From Armillaria gallica (taxonomy: Eukaryota > Basidiomycota > Agaricomycetes > Agaricales > Physalacriaceae): a stretch of DNA of 64,000 bases. Position numbers and translations under genes: made by a program. The notes under the pieces were generated by a model that did no database searches, was not told the DNA's origin, and saw only the letters and a program-made list of their open reading frames with translations. Shown here piece after piece: positions 24,499 through 37,019 of this stretch (its first letter is position 1; every line of letters begins with the position of its first letter). Location of the stretch: the NCBI GenBank assembly GCA_037576215.1, contig JBANDB010000012.1, forward strand, positions 558,001 through 622,000. Direction: 5' to 3'.

Positions 24499-24951
24499 AT
24501 GTCGCTTTATCTGTGAGTCTTCTCCGTGATTCTCCTTCACTCTAGCTGCGCTGACCATCACGATTCACTAGTTTATCCCTTACACTCTTCGCTGCTACCG
24601 CTCTGGCACTGGATGCCACTGACGCTAAGTAGCCACTTCATTACTCACCATCATCGTTCAGCGGCTTACTCTCCTTTTGGCAGTGCCACGGCTAGCAGAA
24701 CTTCCCCGTCAACGATGTTAATAGGCGTCTTGGCCGCCATCGCGATGGTTTTCATATTCATCGCTGCTGCGCTTGTGTTGTTTCTTCGATCCTGGGATTC
24801 GATGCTATGCTGCAAACGCCGGCGGCAGGGACAGGCTGCAAAGACTGCGTCGAGGAGGCGTCATGTCGGCGGGGTGGCAATAGAACTTGGGGAACCGCAG
24901 TATCCTCCGCCGGCGTATAAGGGGTACGAAAAGACTGACGCTATGGTGTAG
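24499..24951 (+). CDS. Small single-pass membrane protein with cytoplasmic PPxY tail (112 aa)
   Basis: Three exons close in phase: 24499-24512, 24572-24628, 24684-24951. Residues about 1-18 form a signal peptide ('MSLYLLSLTLFAATALA'). A short ectodomain follows with an N-glycosylation sequon (Asn-Ala-Thr created across intron 2). A strong transmembrane helix ('MLIGVLAAIAMVFIFIAAAL' and onward) leads to a basic stop-transfer cluster with two Cys and 'KRRR', and a tail containing 'YPPPAYKGYEK'. PPAY is a PPxY motif, the usual ligand of WW domains such as those of Nedd4/Rsp5 ubiquitin ligases. By analogy it may be an Rsp5 adaptor or cargo. The homologous family is not recognised. Confidence 0.75.
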
Positions 24952-25163
24952 CGGGGCTTGAAGGAAGTTAATTTTGTACGGACGCCCTGGCTGGCAAATT
25001 AATAAAACACTCTCGTTTTGTTATGATAACGTGCATCAGAGAATTGTAGCTATAGTCACTGTCAGATTTCTTCCTGTGCGCTCAATCGTCTACCAGTTCC
25101 CACACGTAATCATTCTACTCTATTATCAACAAAGGTCCACAAAGTGGTACAACACGATGGATG

Positions 25164-26388
25164 TTACATAGCAAACGATTCTGCACAGCAGCAAATCGCG
25201 ACCTCTGCCCACCATATCTGGCCCGACGAGTCCGCTGAATAGAGTGAGATCAGATTCAAGTCTTCAACATCGTGAACAACGGGAAAGTCGGTGTTCGTCC
25301 GAGAAGAACTGATTTTAGGTGCTTCTCTCTATGAAACCATCAAGATTAACGACGAGAGAAAAGATATTTCGGGTTACGTACCTGCAGAATTTTCTGATAC
25401 CCAAGCGCGACATTGAACGCAACATCAAAATATCGCCCTCCGGCACTCTGGTGGAAGCATTTGAGGGGGATTTGTATGTATTGCGGGAGATAGCCATTAG
25501 CCTGGGGATGTTGTTAAGTACATCCGAGATGATAGGACAAAGTACTTACATGGAACACGACGTCGATGAACTGAGCTCCTGCCATATCCCTGATGTACTC
25601 TCTCGGGTTTTTCAGGCACGTATTGTTACCACTGAGGATCTGTGCCATGCTTATCCCTACCCCCTGAGGGCAAGGAGCAGAAGACTCGAACAGGACACGG
25701 GTCTGCTTCAACTCCCACATCGGAGTGTCAAACTGGTAGAGAACCAAGCTGCTGGTGTCGTGTTCGCATAAAGAAGGGCGGCTCGTAGCGATCTGTAGTC
25801 GCTATTGGAGAGTCGAGAGGACGTGTGTGGGAGATTTGGACTTACGGTTGGGATGGTGGTAACGTTGAGTTTGCCTAGAGCATATACGCTGCGCAGGCAG
25901 GGTGTTTTGTAGGTGTCTCCCGGGATCTAAGACAGTGAGATGCACGGGGTGGTGGGTGGATTTGCGAGGGACGTACCACATGCGTGTTAATATCATAGGT
26001 GATTTCTTCGGGATGTGTCTAGTGTGGCAATACTTTAAGCCGAAGTTAAGACAGACAAGAGAAATCGTCAGCGTACGTTGGGCTGCTCGGTACCATATGT
26101 TGCCAGCTGTGGACGGCGGTGAGTCCCAACCCAGGCGACAATAATACTTGTGGACGTACGTGTAATTCAAATCCTAGCTGTAACCCCGGTTGACTGCCGT
26201 CAAGACGAACCAGCACAGGTTCGCGTGGAAACGACGGCCGGCGATCTTCTGGGCGCGCGAGTGGTGTAATTTGGACGAGCTGTTGGAACTTTTGGAAATT
26301 TCGCCATTAGGTATAGCGAGATAGCTTGAGTAGAAATACTCACAGGTCTATGTTCCTGAGCTCTTCGAAGAGTGCTGGGCGAGGACAT
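25164..26388 (-). CDS. Uncharacterised protein, family X member B (284 aa)
   Basis: Eight exons close in phase: 26388-26344, 26288-26160, 26106-26077, 26018-25977, 25926-25846, 25792-25550, 25501-25382, 25328-25164. It aligns end to end with the gene at 19330-20415: 'TYGTE', 'TYDINTHV', 'SVYALGKLNVTTIP', 'MAGAQFIDVVFH', 'NGYLPQYIQIPLKCFHQS', 'DVAFNVALGYQKIL', 'REAPKIS' and C-terminal 'WWAEVAIC'. There is no signal peptide. Intron positions are largely shared, so the two arose by an old duplication and both have been kept under constraint. A TATA-like TTATAA lies about 20 bases upstream of the ATG. Function unknown. Confidence 0.82.
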
Positions 26389-27480
26389 TTTTATTACTGA
26401 TTATAAAAGCAGCCGAATCAAACAGGGAAAGAGTAGTGAGAATCCTCGACGTGAAACGGAATCTCAGTTTATATAGGCGTGTCAAGTGGGCCACTCCGTC
26501 TAGTTTGGATGCCACTCTAGAACAAAGGTAAGAATGAGGACAGCGAACGATAAGGAAGAACAAAGTAGCGGAGCAACGTTATCAAACCATTGTTACTCAT
26601 TACTCTTGTCTGCGCCACTTTCCTCTATGAATCTGATAAGCCACAATGAAGCAGCTGTAAGAAGGGATTCCTACCTGGGAATATGTGTGAAAGGGCCGTG
26701 TATTGGACACGGTGGCATGGTGAGAGTCTGAAATTGCCAGCTCAAAGGACCGTTGGTGCAGCCATCCGGGTGGTAGATAGGCATGGATCACCGTAGGGCT
26801 CTTTCATATAGATATTGACCTTTAAGAGTACGAGTAGTTGGCAAGTCTGAACAGTAGTTTCCTGTCAAAGATTTGTAAAGAAAGGAGGGAAGCTATCGAC
26901 GATACCGGCCGGCCAAAGAATCCTAGCTTCAGACAATGAGTTCCGTTGTTGCCACGATTGTCAACGAGATTGTGGAACAAGTGAAGCCAAGCATAAAGTA
27001 GCGTAGAAGAAGTGCTCTTTGTTAGTCTGATCAAAGTCAGTCCGGAATGAGAAAAGCGAACTGACAAAAGCCGGCTATTAGAGGGCTTGTAGCTGTGGCC
27101 AAACATTAATATATGCAAAGAAACGCAAGTGTTGGCAACAAAACGCAGGTCTCAAAGACTGCGAGGACGCAAGCATGTGTTTCGTACTGAGTGTCAGAGT
27201 CATGACTGCAAGGGAACTCAAGTCTGAAGGTACTGTAAACAATTCAAAGCCAAAAGCGAGATTCCTGGTGCAATAAGACGGAACGCGACCACGAGGAAGG
27301 AGAGACGCGATTTCATCGCGACGTGTGAACACGGATTTCTTGCTCCTGGAAAACGACAGTGGTACAATCTGTGGTTGAGTTGGTATGGGCAATCAATGGG
27401 CCAATAGCTATAGGCGCTGGCGGCGAAGTTTGTTGGCTGTAACAGTTAGAAAAGGTGCCGGCGAGCGGCACAGCAATGGG

Positions 27481-27923
27481 GAACGCTCGGCAACGCCCGA
27501 GGAAGCTTTCACGCGCACTAAGTCTTCCTTTATCTCTTTTGATTACCAAGCCTCTTTGTTTTTCCTATCATTCAGCTTCTACATAAAAGAATTAGGGCTA
27601 CTGTACCTTCCGTTAACGTCCCCAATGATTAAATAACCTCAATAAGGATTCACATTCTGAGGAGTACTTACAGAGCTTGAATACAATTCTCTGCCGCCGG
27701 CCCGGGCGGAAGGAACTCAAATCTTAGAAATGGAGAGAATCAGTTATTGCCCCTCTTTAATGCGACCTCGTAGGAGCAATAATATACTAGGTTCACTGCC
27801 TAGTACAGATATGTATAGCTCTCGCAGTTGAGAATTGGAACGCAGCAGTGGAGTTAAATACTGGAAGACTGCGACAGCAAAGCAGGGAGATGCCGAGGAC
27901 AGCGAACGCTCGGCAACGCCCGA
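27481..27923 (+). repeat. Pair of 21-bp direct repeats
   Basis: GAACGCTCGGCAACGCCCGA plus one base occurs at 27481-27501 and again at 27903-27923, 422 bases apart. Confidence 0.7.
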
Positions 27924-28887
27924 GATCCAAGTTTATATCAGGCTGATAAAGGGTGTCGCACGTTCCAAAAGGAGCAAAAAGAATAAAAAAAGAAAGACTC
28001 CGGGAGATGATTATAGAAACCCAAAAGCAGCTGTCCCGACAAAGTTGATTTCATCGACTTTTAAGCTCGAAAATGGCCAAAAGAGTTGTAAATGGAGCGC
28101 TCTTTGAGCTTGCCATTTCATATCTTTCGGTGTGCATTGAAACTGGCATGTGAATATGTTACAAGACTTTTCTATCATACAATAACGGGGATAAATTGTG
28201 ATAGTGTCTGGTCCCAAGGCTATGAATAAGTCAGACACGCGCTGCCGGCTTTCCATCAAATTAGTAATAACTGAGTTGCAAGGCAGATGGCCCGATTAAG
28301 CAACAGACTACATACAGACCGTCCCTCCCTTCCATCAATAGGTCTGTATCGTTGTCTGTCTACGAGAGACTAACCACGCATATGGTCCAGACTCCATGCC
28401 GGTAACTCAGAAATCTCGGACCGATGGCAGATAACATAGGGGCATGGCAGATAAGTTTTGTACTCACTTTTTCTCAAATATCGCGCTACACAGCGTGCTT
28501 TGTTTTCCGAAACTTTAACATATCGTTAACCATTGTATATTGCATCTGAAGTCTAATTTATGGACTTAAATATGAAAAAATGGTGCCAGGAAAAATCAAC
28601 AAAAGCGTGAAATATTACTGCCCGTTATGGGCATGGCAGATAACTGACCGTCATGATCAGTTTCTACGTACGACCTAACTGCTTTCCCTTCCTTGATTCC
28701 TGGCGACCCTCCGGCCCTTACGCGTTCATTGGTCTCGGTTTTCCATTTAGCAACGACCCACATTGTCCCGAGTAGTATTAAGCCTCGTCCATACACGATT
28801 CCAGTCAAACCCAAATCTTGAAATGGAGAGCGAGATTTGATCGAAAAGCTATTCCCCTCTTTGACACAACCTCGTACGAGCAAAAAT
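27728..28887 (+). repeat. Diverged direct repeat of about 60 bp
   Basis: 27728-27782 and 28821-28887 share AAATGGAGAG, CCCCTCTTT, ACCTCGTA and GAGCAA in the same order, as well as AAATCTT just upstream. This suggests an old dispersed element or duplication. Confidence 0.55.
28423..28643 (+). repeat. ATGGCAGATAA motif, three copies
   Basis: Copies at 28423-28435, 28441-28454 and 28630-28643; the last two share GGCATGGCAGATAA exactly. Meaning unknown. Confidence 0.55.
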
Positions 28888-29646
28888 GAATTAAGCCATG
28901 GAGCTAAAGAGCGCGTAAAGCGCCAGGAACAAGCGAGGGTCGAAGAACGCCACGATAATGCGGGCGGGAAATGGTGACGAAACTTCGAAGGTTCTTTTGT
29001 TTTTTCCTTTTCTTTGCTTGGAAAGACGATTGGCTGCTAAGCCCTTACGGTGATGCGGACGACCGGTCTTCAACATACTCACGGGACCGAAGGATTTGAA
29101 TTTCAGCTTCTAGGTTCTGCACCCGCCACGAAAGTATAAAGTGAGCTTAAGTGAGTAATGTAAGTACGTACGTTCGACCGTAATTACGCCACTTTACACA
29201 CCAGCACACTGATATCTTCGTTCAGTCAAATGCTAAGCGCAAGTCAAATGAATCCCACAGGATGACACCACCTTGTGAATTGAAGAACAAAGATGTCGAC
29301 GTCAACAAGAGAAGCCAAAAAAGTCCAACACAATGAGTGACATGGACGTCGCCGACCCCGATAGTATAGTATTGGAAATAAGACGCCAACGTAAGTGATA
29401 AAAATGACAACAGACTAGGAAATGACAGCGTTTGACAATGACAAGCAGAGGACGGTAGCTATGGTATCATATGTACGGAGCGGCGGCACACAAAAAAGTC
29501 ATTTTGGATACGAGATGGGGGTATGATTGTCCAATAAATATACTGAACGTTCGTAAGTAGGGTGGAGGTTCATGGGGAGGAGGGAACGTAATGCGCAAAA
29601 AAATCGTACAACCGACAACCACCGACCCAGACCAATCACGGAAAAA

Positions 29647-30432
29647 CTATATAGCAACAACCCATCCGAGCATGGCAGCCACTATACCAGCACCGCCGAT
29701 TTGAAGTGTCGAGGCGGCGTTGGAAGTCGTGGAAGCCGAGGAAGAGGAAGAAGCGCTGGATCCAGAAACGGAAGCTGGCCTGGTGGACGTTGCGGACCCC
29801 GTGGAAGCAGATCTGAACAAAAAATTTGACAGTTAGTAAATAGGTTCCGAATAAGGCAAAGTTAAACAATAGGCTCCGATTTTGAAAAAATGCTGCAGGG
29901 CGTGGCGAGATGGTGAAAGGAAAGAGAACTTACCTAGTCTCGGTAACTGATCCAGATACGCTGACAGAGGCTGAAGCAGAGCCTATTACACCCGTCGAGC
30001 CTGTGGCTGTTGCTGTTGGGGCAGCGCCTGTCGAAGCGGTACCAGAAGCGGCATTGGCAATCGAGAAGTCACTGGTCTCTGCGTAAACTTGGCTGATGTT
30101 GGCAACATTCACAAACTGAATTGCGAAGCCGCTCCTACAAATGGAAATGAGCTCCACACGGACAACACGAGCAGTCGCACTTACCCAGGGACAACCTCAG
30201 GGAGCTGCACTGTAAGCGTTCCCGCACTGGCGTTAACGTTGTTCGCGATGGCAAACTGGCTGTTGAAGACAGTGTTCGACAGCTCGATGTGGAACGTGGC
30301 TGGGTCGCTCGCGGTCGTCGACCATGTAATGGTGATGTTCCCGCCCGACGTGACTGTCGTAGAAGGGCTGTTGACAGTAAGCGAAAGAGCCGACAAGGGC
30401 AGGAGAGCGAGAGCAAAGATGGAGGACAGCAT
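29647..30432 (-). CDS. Kre9/KNH-like GPI-anchored Ser/Thr-rich cell-wall protein
   Basis: Three exons (about 30432-30183, 30128-29938 and 29814-29647). The signal peptide is 'MLSSIFALALLPLSALS'. An Ig-like domain follows, typical of the Kre9/KNH1 N-terminal family (PF10342): 'TVNSPSTTVTSGGNITITW' then 'LPEVVPG' and 'FVNVANISQVYAETSDFSI'. A long Ser/Thr/Ala-rich stalk suited to O-mannosylation leads to a C-terminal hydrophobic tail ('GIVAAMLGWVVAI') for GPI attachment. These proteins sit at the plasma membrane or wall and are linked to beta-1,6-glucan or wall organisation in yeasts. The precise role here is inferred from family membership. Confidence 0.85.
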
Positions 30433-31451
30433 CGCGAATGGGCACCAACAACGAAAGCAACAACAAGGGAGGAGTGCAAAGGGTGGGAAGCGGGGAAAGC
30501 TATCTGTTCGAAGCTATTTGAATACGAAGCCACGTGGTGTAGCCATGCTTCTCTTTTCCTTTTTCAGGCTCCACGGTGTCTTGCTGTCAATCCAGAAGAA
30601 TCCGGGAGAATCCTAGGGAAAATGGGAGATTGGGTGGTTACCGGGTCGAGAGTCGTTGGGCCTCATTGCAGGCGCTGTCTGTCTGCAAAAAATCGGAATC
30701 CTGGACAAGTGCCAAGCGGTGGGAAGCGAGCCTGGCAGCATCATGATTTCGCTGATGGGAGTTGGAAACAAGGAGGCGGGAAGGAAGGCCAAGCAGTGGC
30801 TGTACGGTATGTTCCGCAGAATGAACTCGACCCACCACGTCATGAATGAACCTTAATTCATTATTCCGGCGTTCACTGTCTCCGTTTCGTTTGAGCGTCG
30901 GCTCAAGGACTAGTCTTTTTACAGAATAAAATTCCAACGCTATGCATTTTTGTGCTTGTTCAATACCAAATCTGATCCTAACAATGATATGTCAGATGAA
31001 GTTTCTCCAACTTTCAAGCGACCCCGCCTTCCCACAGCCATGCAATCATCTCGTGAAAAACATGATACGATGGAACGTGTTTCATTGGTCTCCATGCCGT
31101 GCGACGTAAAGTCACAACCCTACCGACGCCGCAAGCATTTCTCCACGAAGTCCCGGCCGCCGTACACCCTACATGGCTAGACTCCCATGCGGAATTCGTA
31201 AGGCTGCAAGTACATGCATAAGAAGGGCAATTTCCCCCGTCGTTGGTCTACTTATGTCCTACCTTCTTTTGCGGGAAGACGTCAATACCGAGCGGGCGCC
31301 GCCACTGGATGATGTGTATCTCAACGTGCAGGGACACAGGCGTCGACGGTGTTCAAGGGTGTTCAGGATCAAGGTAGAAATTTTAGGCATTCTCGGCGGG
31401 CTTTTTACGAAACCCGAGGTCATTTCCTACTGTCTGTACGATCGATCCTGT
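30433..31451. other. Intergenic
   Basis: Upstream of the GPI-protein gene and of the tRNA. No gene recognised. Confidence 0.45.
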
Positions 31452-31542
31452 AGCAGCATGGCGCAGTGGTAGCGCGCGGGGCCCATATACAGTGTTAAGT
31501 TGTGCGACCCCGAGGTCACTTGATCGAAACAAGTTGCTGCTA
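31452..31542 (+). tRNA. Initiator tRNA-Met (CAT) with 19-nt intron
   Basis: A full cloverleaf can be drawn: acceptor AGCAGCA/TGCTGCT, D-stem GCGC/GCGC, anticodon stem CGGGG/CCCCG, T-stem ACTTG/CAAGT. Anticodon CAT is at 31484-31486. Initiator features are the A1:T72 pair, C33, and A54 and A60 in the T-loop (ATCGAAA). A 19-base intron (31488-31506) sits at the canonical site between positions 37 and 38. The internal A and B boxes for RNA polymerase III are part of the gene. No clear T-run terminator was noticed immediately downstream. Confidence 0.9.
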
Positions 31543-31603
31543 CTTATGTTGGAGGAGCGGCTCGATACTCATGCTTGGGGGTCGCTATCGATAGCAGTTG
31601 CTA

Positions 31604-31619
31604 CTGACCGGACTTTGAA
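31604..31619 (+). repeat. Left terminal inverted repeat of the 31.6-37.0 kb element
   Basis: CTGACCGGACTTTGAA; one mismatch (position 10) to the inverted right end. Confidence 0.65.
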
Positions 31620-31971
31620 CTGAGTTCGAAATGCTTATGTAATTACTAAACCGGGTAATCTATTCCCATCTGTTCCGTTAACTGTACAAGGTCGCCGTGC
31701 AACTCTTACCGCGCGATACTTCAACACCCATGCCTTCTCACCTCATAAATAACGCGTAATCTCGTGTAAATACTCTATATGTATGTCGGACAGCAAGTAA
31801 ATCTATTCTTTGAGTGAGAACAGCTCCTTGAGGTATGTTTTTACTGTCTTTTCCTGCTCATCTTAGTTTAGCATTCACCAGGACTTTTGAGACGTTCGCA
31901 AGCAATTCAACTTGCACCGGTATGTCTATTTACTTCTTCTATGCTTCCTATGATGCTCAATTTAGACTTAG

Positions 31972-34900
31972 ATGACTGGTGTCATCCCAGCAGCCACAAC
32001 ACCTCCGAAATCTGCTGTAACGTCCCACAGCACCCCGGTAACTGTTCCAAAACGCGGCCGTGGTCGACCTCGGAAAGAGCCTCAAACCCTAGTAGAAGTA
32101 GCACGACCTAAACGCAAACGTGGGCGCCCTCGGAAACCGCAGCAGGTGGTTGCAGAGCCTTTGGTGAAACGCAAACGGGGCCGACCTCGAAAAATCGTCG
32201 AGAATTCTGATCTTCCAACAGATACAGACTCAAATTCACGCCGGCGTAGCAATGTGGTGGTATTGACATCTTTGATAGTAAGTCTCATCATTGTAAATAC
32301 GCTATGCTATTGATTTACGCTTCTCTACTAGAAAGTTGCCGCCTTTCATACTGATCGACAGTTGGCTCCTATTTTTGGAAACCAGCCGCGACGAGTGTCT
32401 CATATATCCTGTCCTCCGACCATGTCAAATTCTGCTGCTGATGGTACGTTGTATTGTAGTATGAACTCCTTCAGCTCACAAAATCTCAATACAGACTCTG
32501 CCATCGATGTAGAAAGGATTGTCCCCGAGTATGACCCCCTTCGTCCCTTGGACAACGATTCACCAGACGATGAGGATGATGAAGGCACCGGTGACGATGG
32601 CGATGGTCATGCTGCACCCGAGGACGACGAAGACTGTGATCTTCCTGCCGGAATACGACCCCCGCCAAGTTGGCTGATGGACGCTTTTCAGACTAATCTC
32701 CAGGTTGTGAAGGCCGCTGTTGTTGGCCATGGGGCGGGGGCAAAGGTCACTATATATGACCAATTGAAGTCTTTTTGGCTTCCTCATGTCAACACATTTT
32801 TTCTTCTTCAACGACGCGACATCTCGCCGTCTCTCCTGTACAATCCTCGCTTTTTTTATTGGGATCCTCTTGCTCTTGTTGACCGGCTTTCATGTCCGCA
32901 GTCACAGTGTGCCGGCTGGCTCACACGTCATGGATATTGGCGTCGTCCACGCCGTATTGTTGATCTAGAGGATGTGTATTGGTTAATGGGAGTAAGGTAT
33001 AAATGTAACTGCTGTTCGGGGACATATCAGAGCTGGGATTCTCGTGTTCTCAGTCGACTACCTGAGCCGCTTGCTACCCAATTCCCTGCCCATCTAACTC
33101 ACCGCAGCGGGATGTCTGACAGTGTATTTACCATGATGCGCTGCTGCTTTCAAAATGGTATGGGGGCAAAGCAGTTCTCAGATAGTCTGCGTGTAATGCA
33201 CCGCCGTCGTTACGAGATGTTAGAAGTTCAATACCTGCAGACTATTCAGGCTCGAGCTAAGGGCTCAGCGTCGTTCAATCAAATCTTCGAGCCATTTCCT
33301 GCATTCGACGAAAAGAATGACCGAGGCCTTAATACCATTGTACCCTCAGCGCAATGGTGCCGCGACATCTACGATAACTTTATTGAATCTCGTGAACACG
33401 AGTACCACCAGCATACTGCGATGCTCAGTAGTGAGGTCATGGCCATTGATCATAGTTTCAAGGTTTGTGCTTTTGTAACTCTATCACATTACTTGGGCTC
33501 AACCATTGATGCTAGATCTGCAAGCACATTGCCAAGATTGCAGGCCAAACAGTTTTTAGTGGCTTATTGACTATGACCAATGAATTTGGTCAAATTCGAG
33601 TCTGTGATCTTGTACCAACTAAGGCACATTCACAGTTCACTATTGCCCTCACACGCATGCGGCACTCCCTCGAGACATATGGGTTAACCCAGCCACGTAT
33701 CATTTTCACCGACACCATGGCAGATAAAAACTTTCTCGAAACTGCATTCCCGAGTCTGCGAACTGGTGTCAGGCCCATCACTGAGCACGGCAATTTGGAA
33801 ACCCTCGAGCTTCCTTCCCGTGTTCAGGTTCATGTACAAAAATCAACTATGCAGATTGAAACAACCATTCTCTCGCTTATAGATTCAATGCCTGATGAAG
33901 AGGACAGCGTGCTTGTCATAGGATTAGATTCAGAATGGAGCGTGGACCTTGATGCTCGGCGTCTTGGTCAGAATGATCGCCGTCAAACTGCAATACTTCA
34001 GCTAGCATATGGTAACAAAGTTTGGATCTTCCAAGTAAGATATTGCATTCTATGGCAGCTCAAGACTTGATTATACTTACATTGCTTATGAAGCTCAGCG
34101 AACATATACGTGCCGGACATTTCCCTTCCCAACTGATTACATTTCTCAAGAACCCTCGCATCCTGAAAGTCGGTCGCAATGTTAAACTAGACCTTCAGAA
34201 CCTGCAGGAAGAGAGTGGTGTCACCAAACCATTTCCGGGAGGCATTGATGTTGCGCACCTTGCGAAACAAAAAGGGATTGTCAAAAATGCCCGGATTGGG
34301 TTAGCAGATTTATGTGCCAAAGTTTTAAAGGTTCATCTGGATAAGGATCCGGCAACTCGAGTCAGTCCAGATTGGGATTCAGAGGAACTCTCACCTGAAC
34401 AGCTGCGTTATGCTGCACTTGATGCCTGGGCATCACTTCGAGTATATGAGGAGCTGGAGAAAATGAAGGTTCCCGGGACCCTTATCTCTTTTACTCCTGG
34501 ACGCGATGTCTTTCTGTATCAGGAGGATAACAACATCATTGCCCAAGGCCGTATTTCTCTCCACTCCGACTATCAAAGCTTCGAAGGAATTAATATCACA
34601 GCTACACGAATTCTGGTTGAAGTCACAAAAGTCTTCGTTCCTGGGGCTATAATATCTACACATCGGAAACAAGCACTATCTGAATTTGGGTCATGTCCAT
34701 TCACAGTTGTCTCCCTGCGTTCACGGCTCAAGACTTATATTCCTGGTTTCAGTGGTCTAGACACACTCACAGAGGAGCCAGTGATTCACAGTACCCCCAA
34801 ACAGTCTGATCTGATAGTCGGATCCTCAAACAATACAGCACTTTCAAATGCAGAGGTTTCCAATGGCGAATTTGATCAGCCATTTGCATCTGAGGAAGAG

Positions 34901-36814
34901 AATCTCTCAGCTGGTACAGACACAGAATTCGGACCGGAACAGGGGGGTCGATCATTTGAACGGCTCATCATTGATTTTTGCGATATACTTGCCTCTGAAA
35001 AAGAGGATAGCAGTGAAGAGAGTGATCTTGATGCAGAGAGTGTTCGGAAGTGTGAGGAGATACTTGAGGAGCTGAAGAAAATCCCATGGCCGAATGATCG
35101 TCGAAGCGGTGTGCTGAAAGACATATTCCATGTCTTCCAGATGATATGGATTCCAAAATCTCATGGGTTACGCATTACATTTGCACGAATCCTTCGTGAT
35201 GCGATATTTCTACTTGATCGCCATGACAAGAAGGTGATGATATCATACCTGGCTCGACTTTCGCCCCCCATGACTTGGAAGGAATGTCTTCGAAAGGACC
35301 CTGGATTTATCAAGAAGCACTGCAAGTTTGTCGTCCCACCTCCCGAAGTTCTCTATGACCTTGTTGCAAAGCTATTCAAAACGTATGGGCCTCTAAAGGA
35401 TGCACAGACAGGACTTCCACTGTTTAATGCGAGCACCTGGAAGACAGCAAGGAATATCCTTGTTCTGATTCGCTCTGGCTACATTTCTGACCCACCAGGT
35501 GTTCCTCTTTATCTATGCCTAGGAGTAGAATCCAACGGGCTTCCGCATTACCGATGTTTTCGTGGTACTAATTACACCGAAGGTGGTGTGCATCGTCCTA
35601 TCAGACATAGCCTTCCCATCAGTGGAGTATCACCTCGCCACACAAGCAACCGCCTAACTGCATTTGTGTACTATCATAATATCACCGTAACTCAAGCCTA
35701 TTCATATCACAGGTAATATTTTCTGATTATGATTTATCCATAGGTCGGAACATATAATTCAACAGGACAGCGATACAAGGGACACTTCGATGTGTGGCTT
35801 ACCAATAAGCGGCAGGCACTCTTGAATTCCGAGATAATCCGTAGCAAGGTTCCAGCGTCACGTCCTGTGGCTGGATGGATCAACGGGGACCTCTATACAC
35901 CAACTACAGAGGTATTTGGCATCCTTCCAATTCCAGCTAATGTGCAACTCTCAAGTGCTATCACCGCATTCAACCCAGCAAATCCTCCAAAGAAATTTCA
36001 GTATCTAGCAAGAAAGCAAGACACACGCTTCGCGGTGCTTACCATCCATACTACGGAAGAAAAGCAGTTCTTCTCTGATTGTATGATGAACGAGCCATCA
36101 TTTACCGCAGCACCAGATTCCGACCCAGTATGGTTAGATTCAGTGAAGATCTGGAATAATCACGCAGATGGCGAGACCATATTTTACAAAGTATGTGACA
36201 TAGGCCTTCGTCATATAGTTGATAATGCTTACACATACTCGAAACAGCTTATCGAACATCTTAAAACATACTATACAACATGGAAGTCCGCAATGAATGC
36301 AAAGCATACAATGATTGCGACATACAACAATCGGAGGCCAATTGATAGACTAATACGAAACATTGATGCTCGAGTCCATAACGCACCATCAGTCCCACAA
36401 CGGCCCTCCTTATCGCAGCCAGTTCCTTCCTTGGGGCTCAATCCACAGCCCCAAACCCCAGAGGCCAGCGAACCTTGCATTCAATATCCCAGTATTCAAT
36501 TACCATCTCAGACTACGGCCAATCAATCCTGTGGAACAGCCCCCCGGAAGCGTACAACCCCAGATTCGCAAGAAGGCAGTATGGCAGGGACAGGGATGGA
36601 AGGATTTGAAAGGCACGAGTCCGAGACAGTTGAAGGACCGAGCAGGAAACGATCTCGTCGAACATGTCAGAAATGCGGAAGAGGCGAAGGGTGCAGAGGA
36701 AATACCGGGGTCAAGAACTGCACATACAGCTGCCGTGACTGTGGCAGAATTGACTGTGTTGGCAGGAACAGTCGAAATCCGAAGCAAAGGTGCTCAACAA
36801 GGAAGAAAGTCTGA
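31972..36814 (+). CDS. AT-hook / DUF6729-like / RNase-H-like transposase core / DEDDy 3'-5' exonuclease protein (1519 aa)
   Basis: Six exons close in phase: 31972-32277, 32332-32443, 32495-33462, 33525-34034, 34094-35686, 35744-36814. Intron 2 is 51 nt and in frame, so it may be retained. Three AT-hooks (GRPRK) lie in exon 1. An acidic linker follows, then a Cys-rich module (CPQSQC, CNCC) that I associate with DUF6729 of agaricomycete proteins. 'MAIDHSFK' and, after intron 3, 'IIFTDTMADK' with 'FPSL' resemble the D..D part of MULE-like RNase-H transposases. A DEDDy exonuclease follows: 'VIGLDSEW', 'VGRNVKLDL', 'YAALDAW'. The C-terminus has 'RGTNYTEGGVH', 'YHN' and a Cys cluster ('CQKCGRGEGC', 'CRDCGRIDC'). 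All key motifs are present. The 5' UTR seems to contain introns. Confidence 0.85.
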
Positions 36815-37019
36815 AAGAGAGAGAGAGCACACAGTCGGGAGCAAGCCAAAAGAGTAGGGTATGATGTATCACCACATGTTGTTGCTTCTACATATAATTT
36901 TCGTGATATTGTAGCAATTGGCAGTGGAGAGAGTCTCTGAGTTAAATCTAAGTCAATGCGACGTGGCAAACGACGATGATCAGACGCGGACCGCACAGTT
37001 GCCGGTCTTTCGGGTTGCT

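Larger units (their letters stand above)
26389..29646. other. Long intergenic region with small duplicated segments
   Basis: No gene recognised over about 3.2 kb. It holds several short repeats (listed separately) and otherwise chance open frames. Confidence 0.5.
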
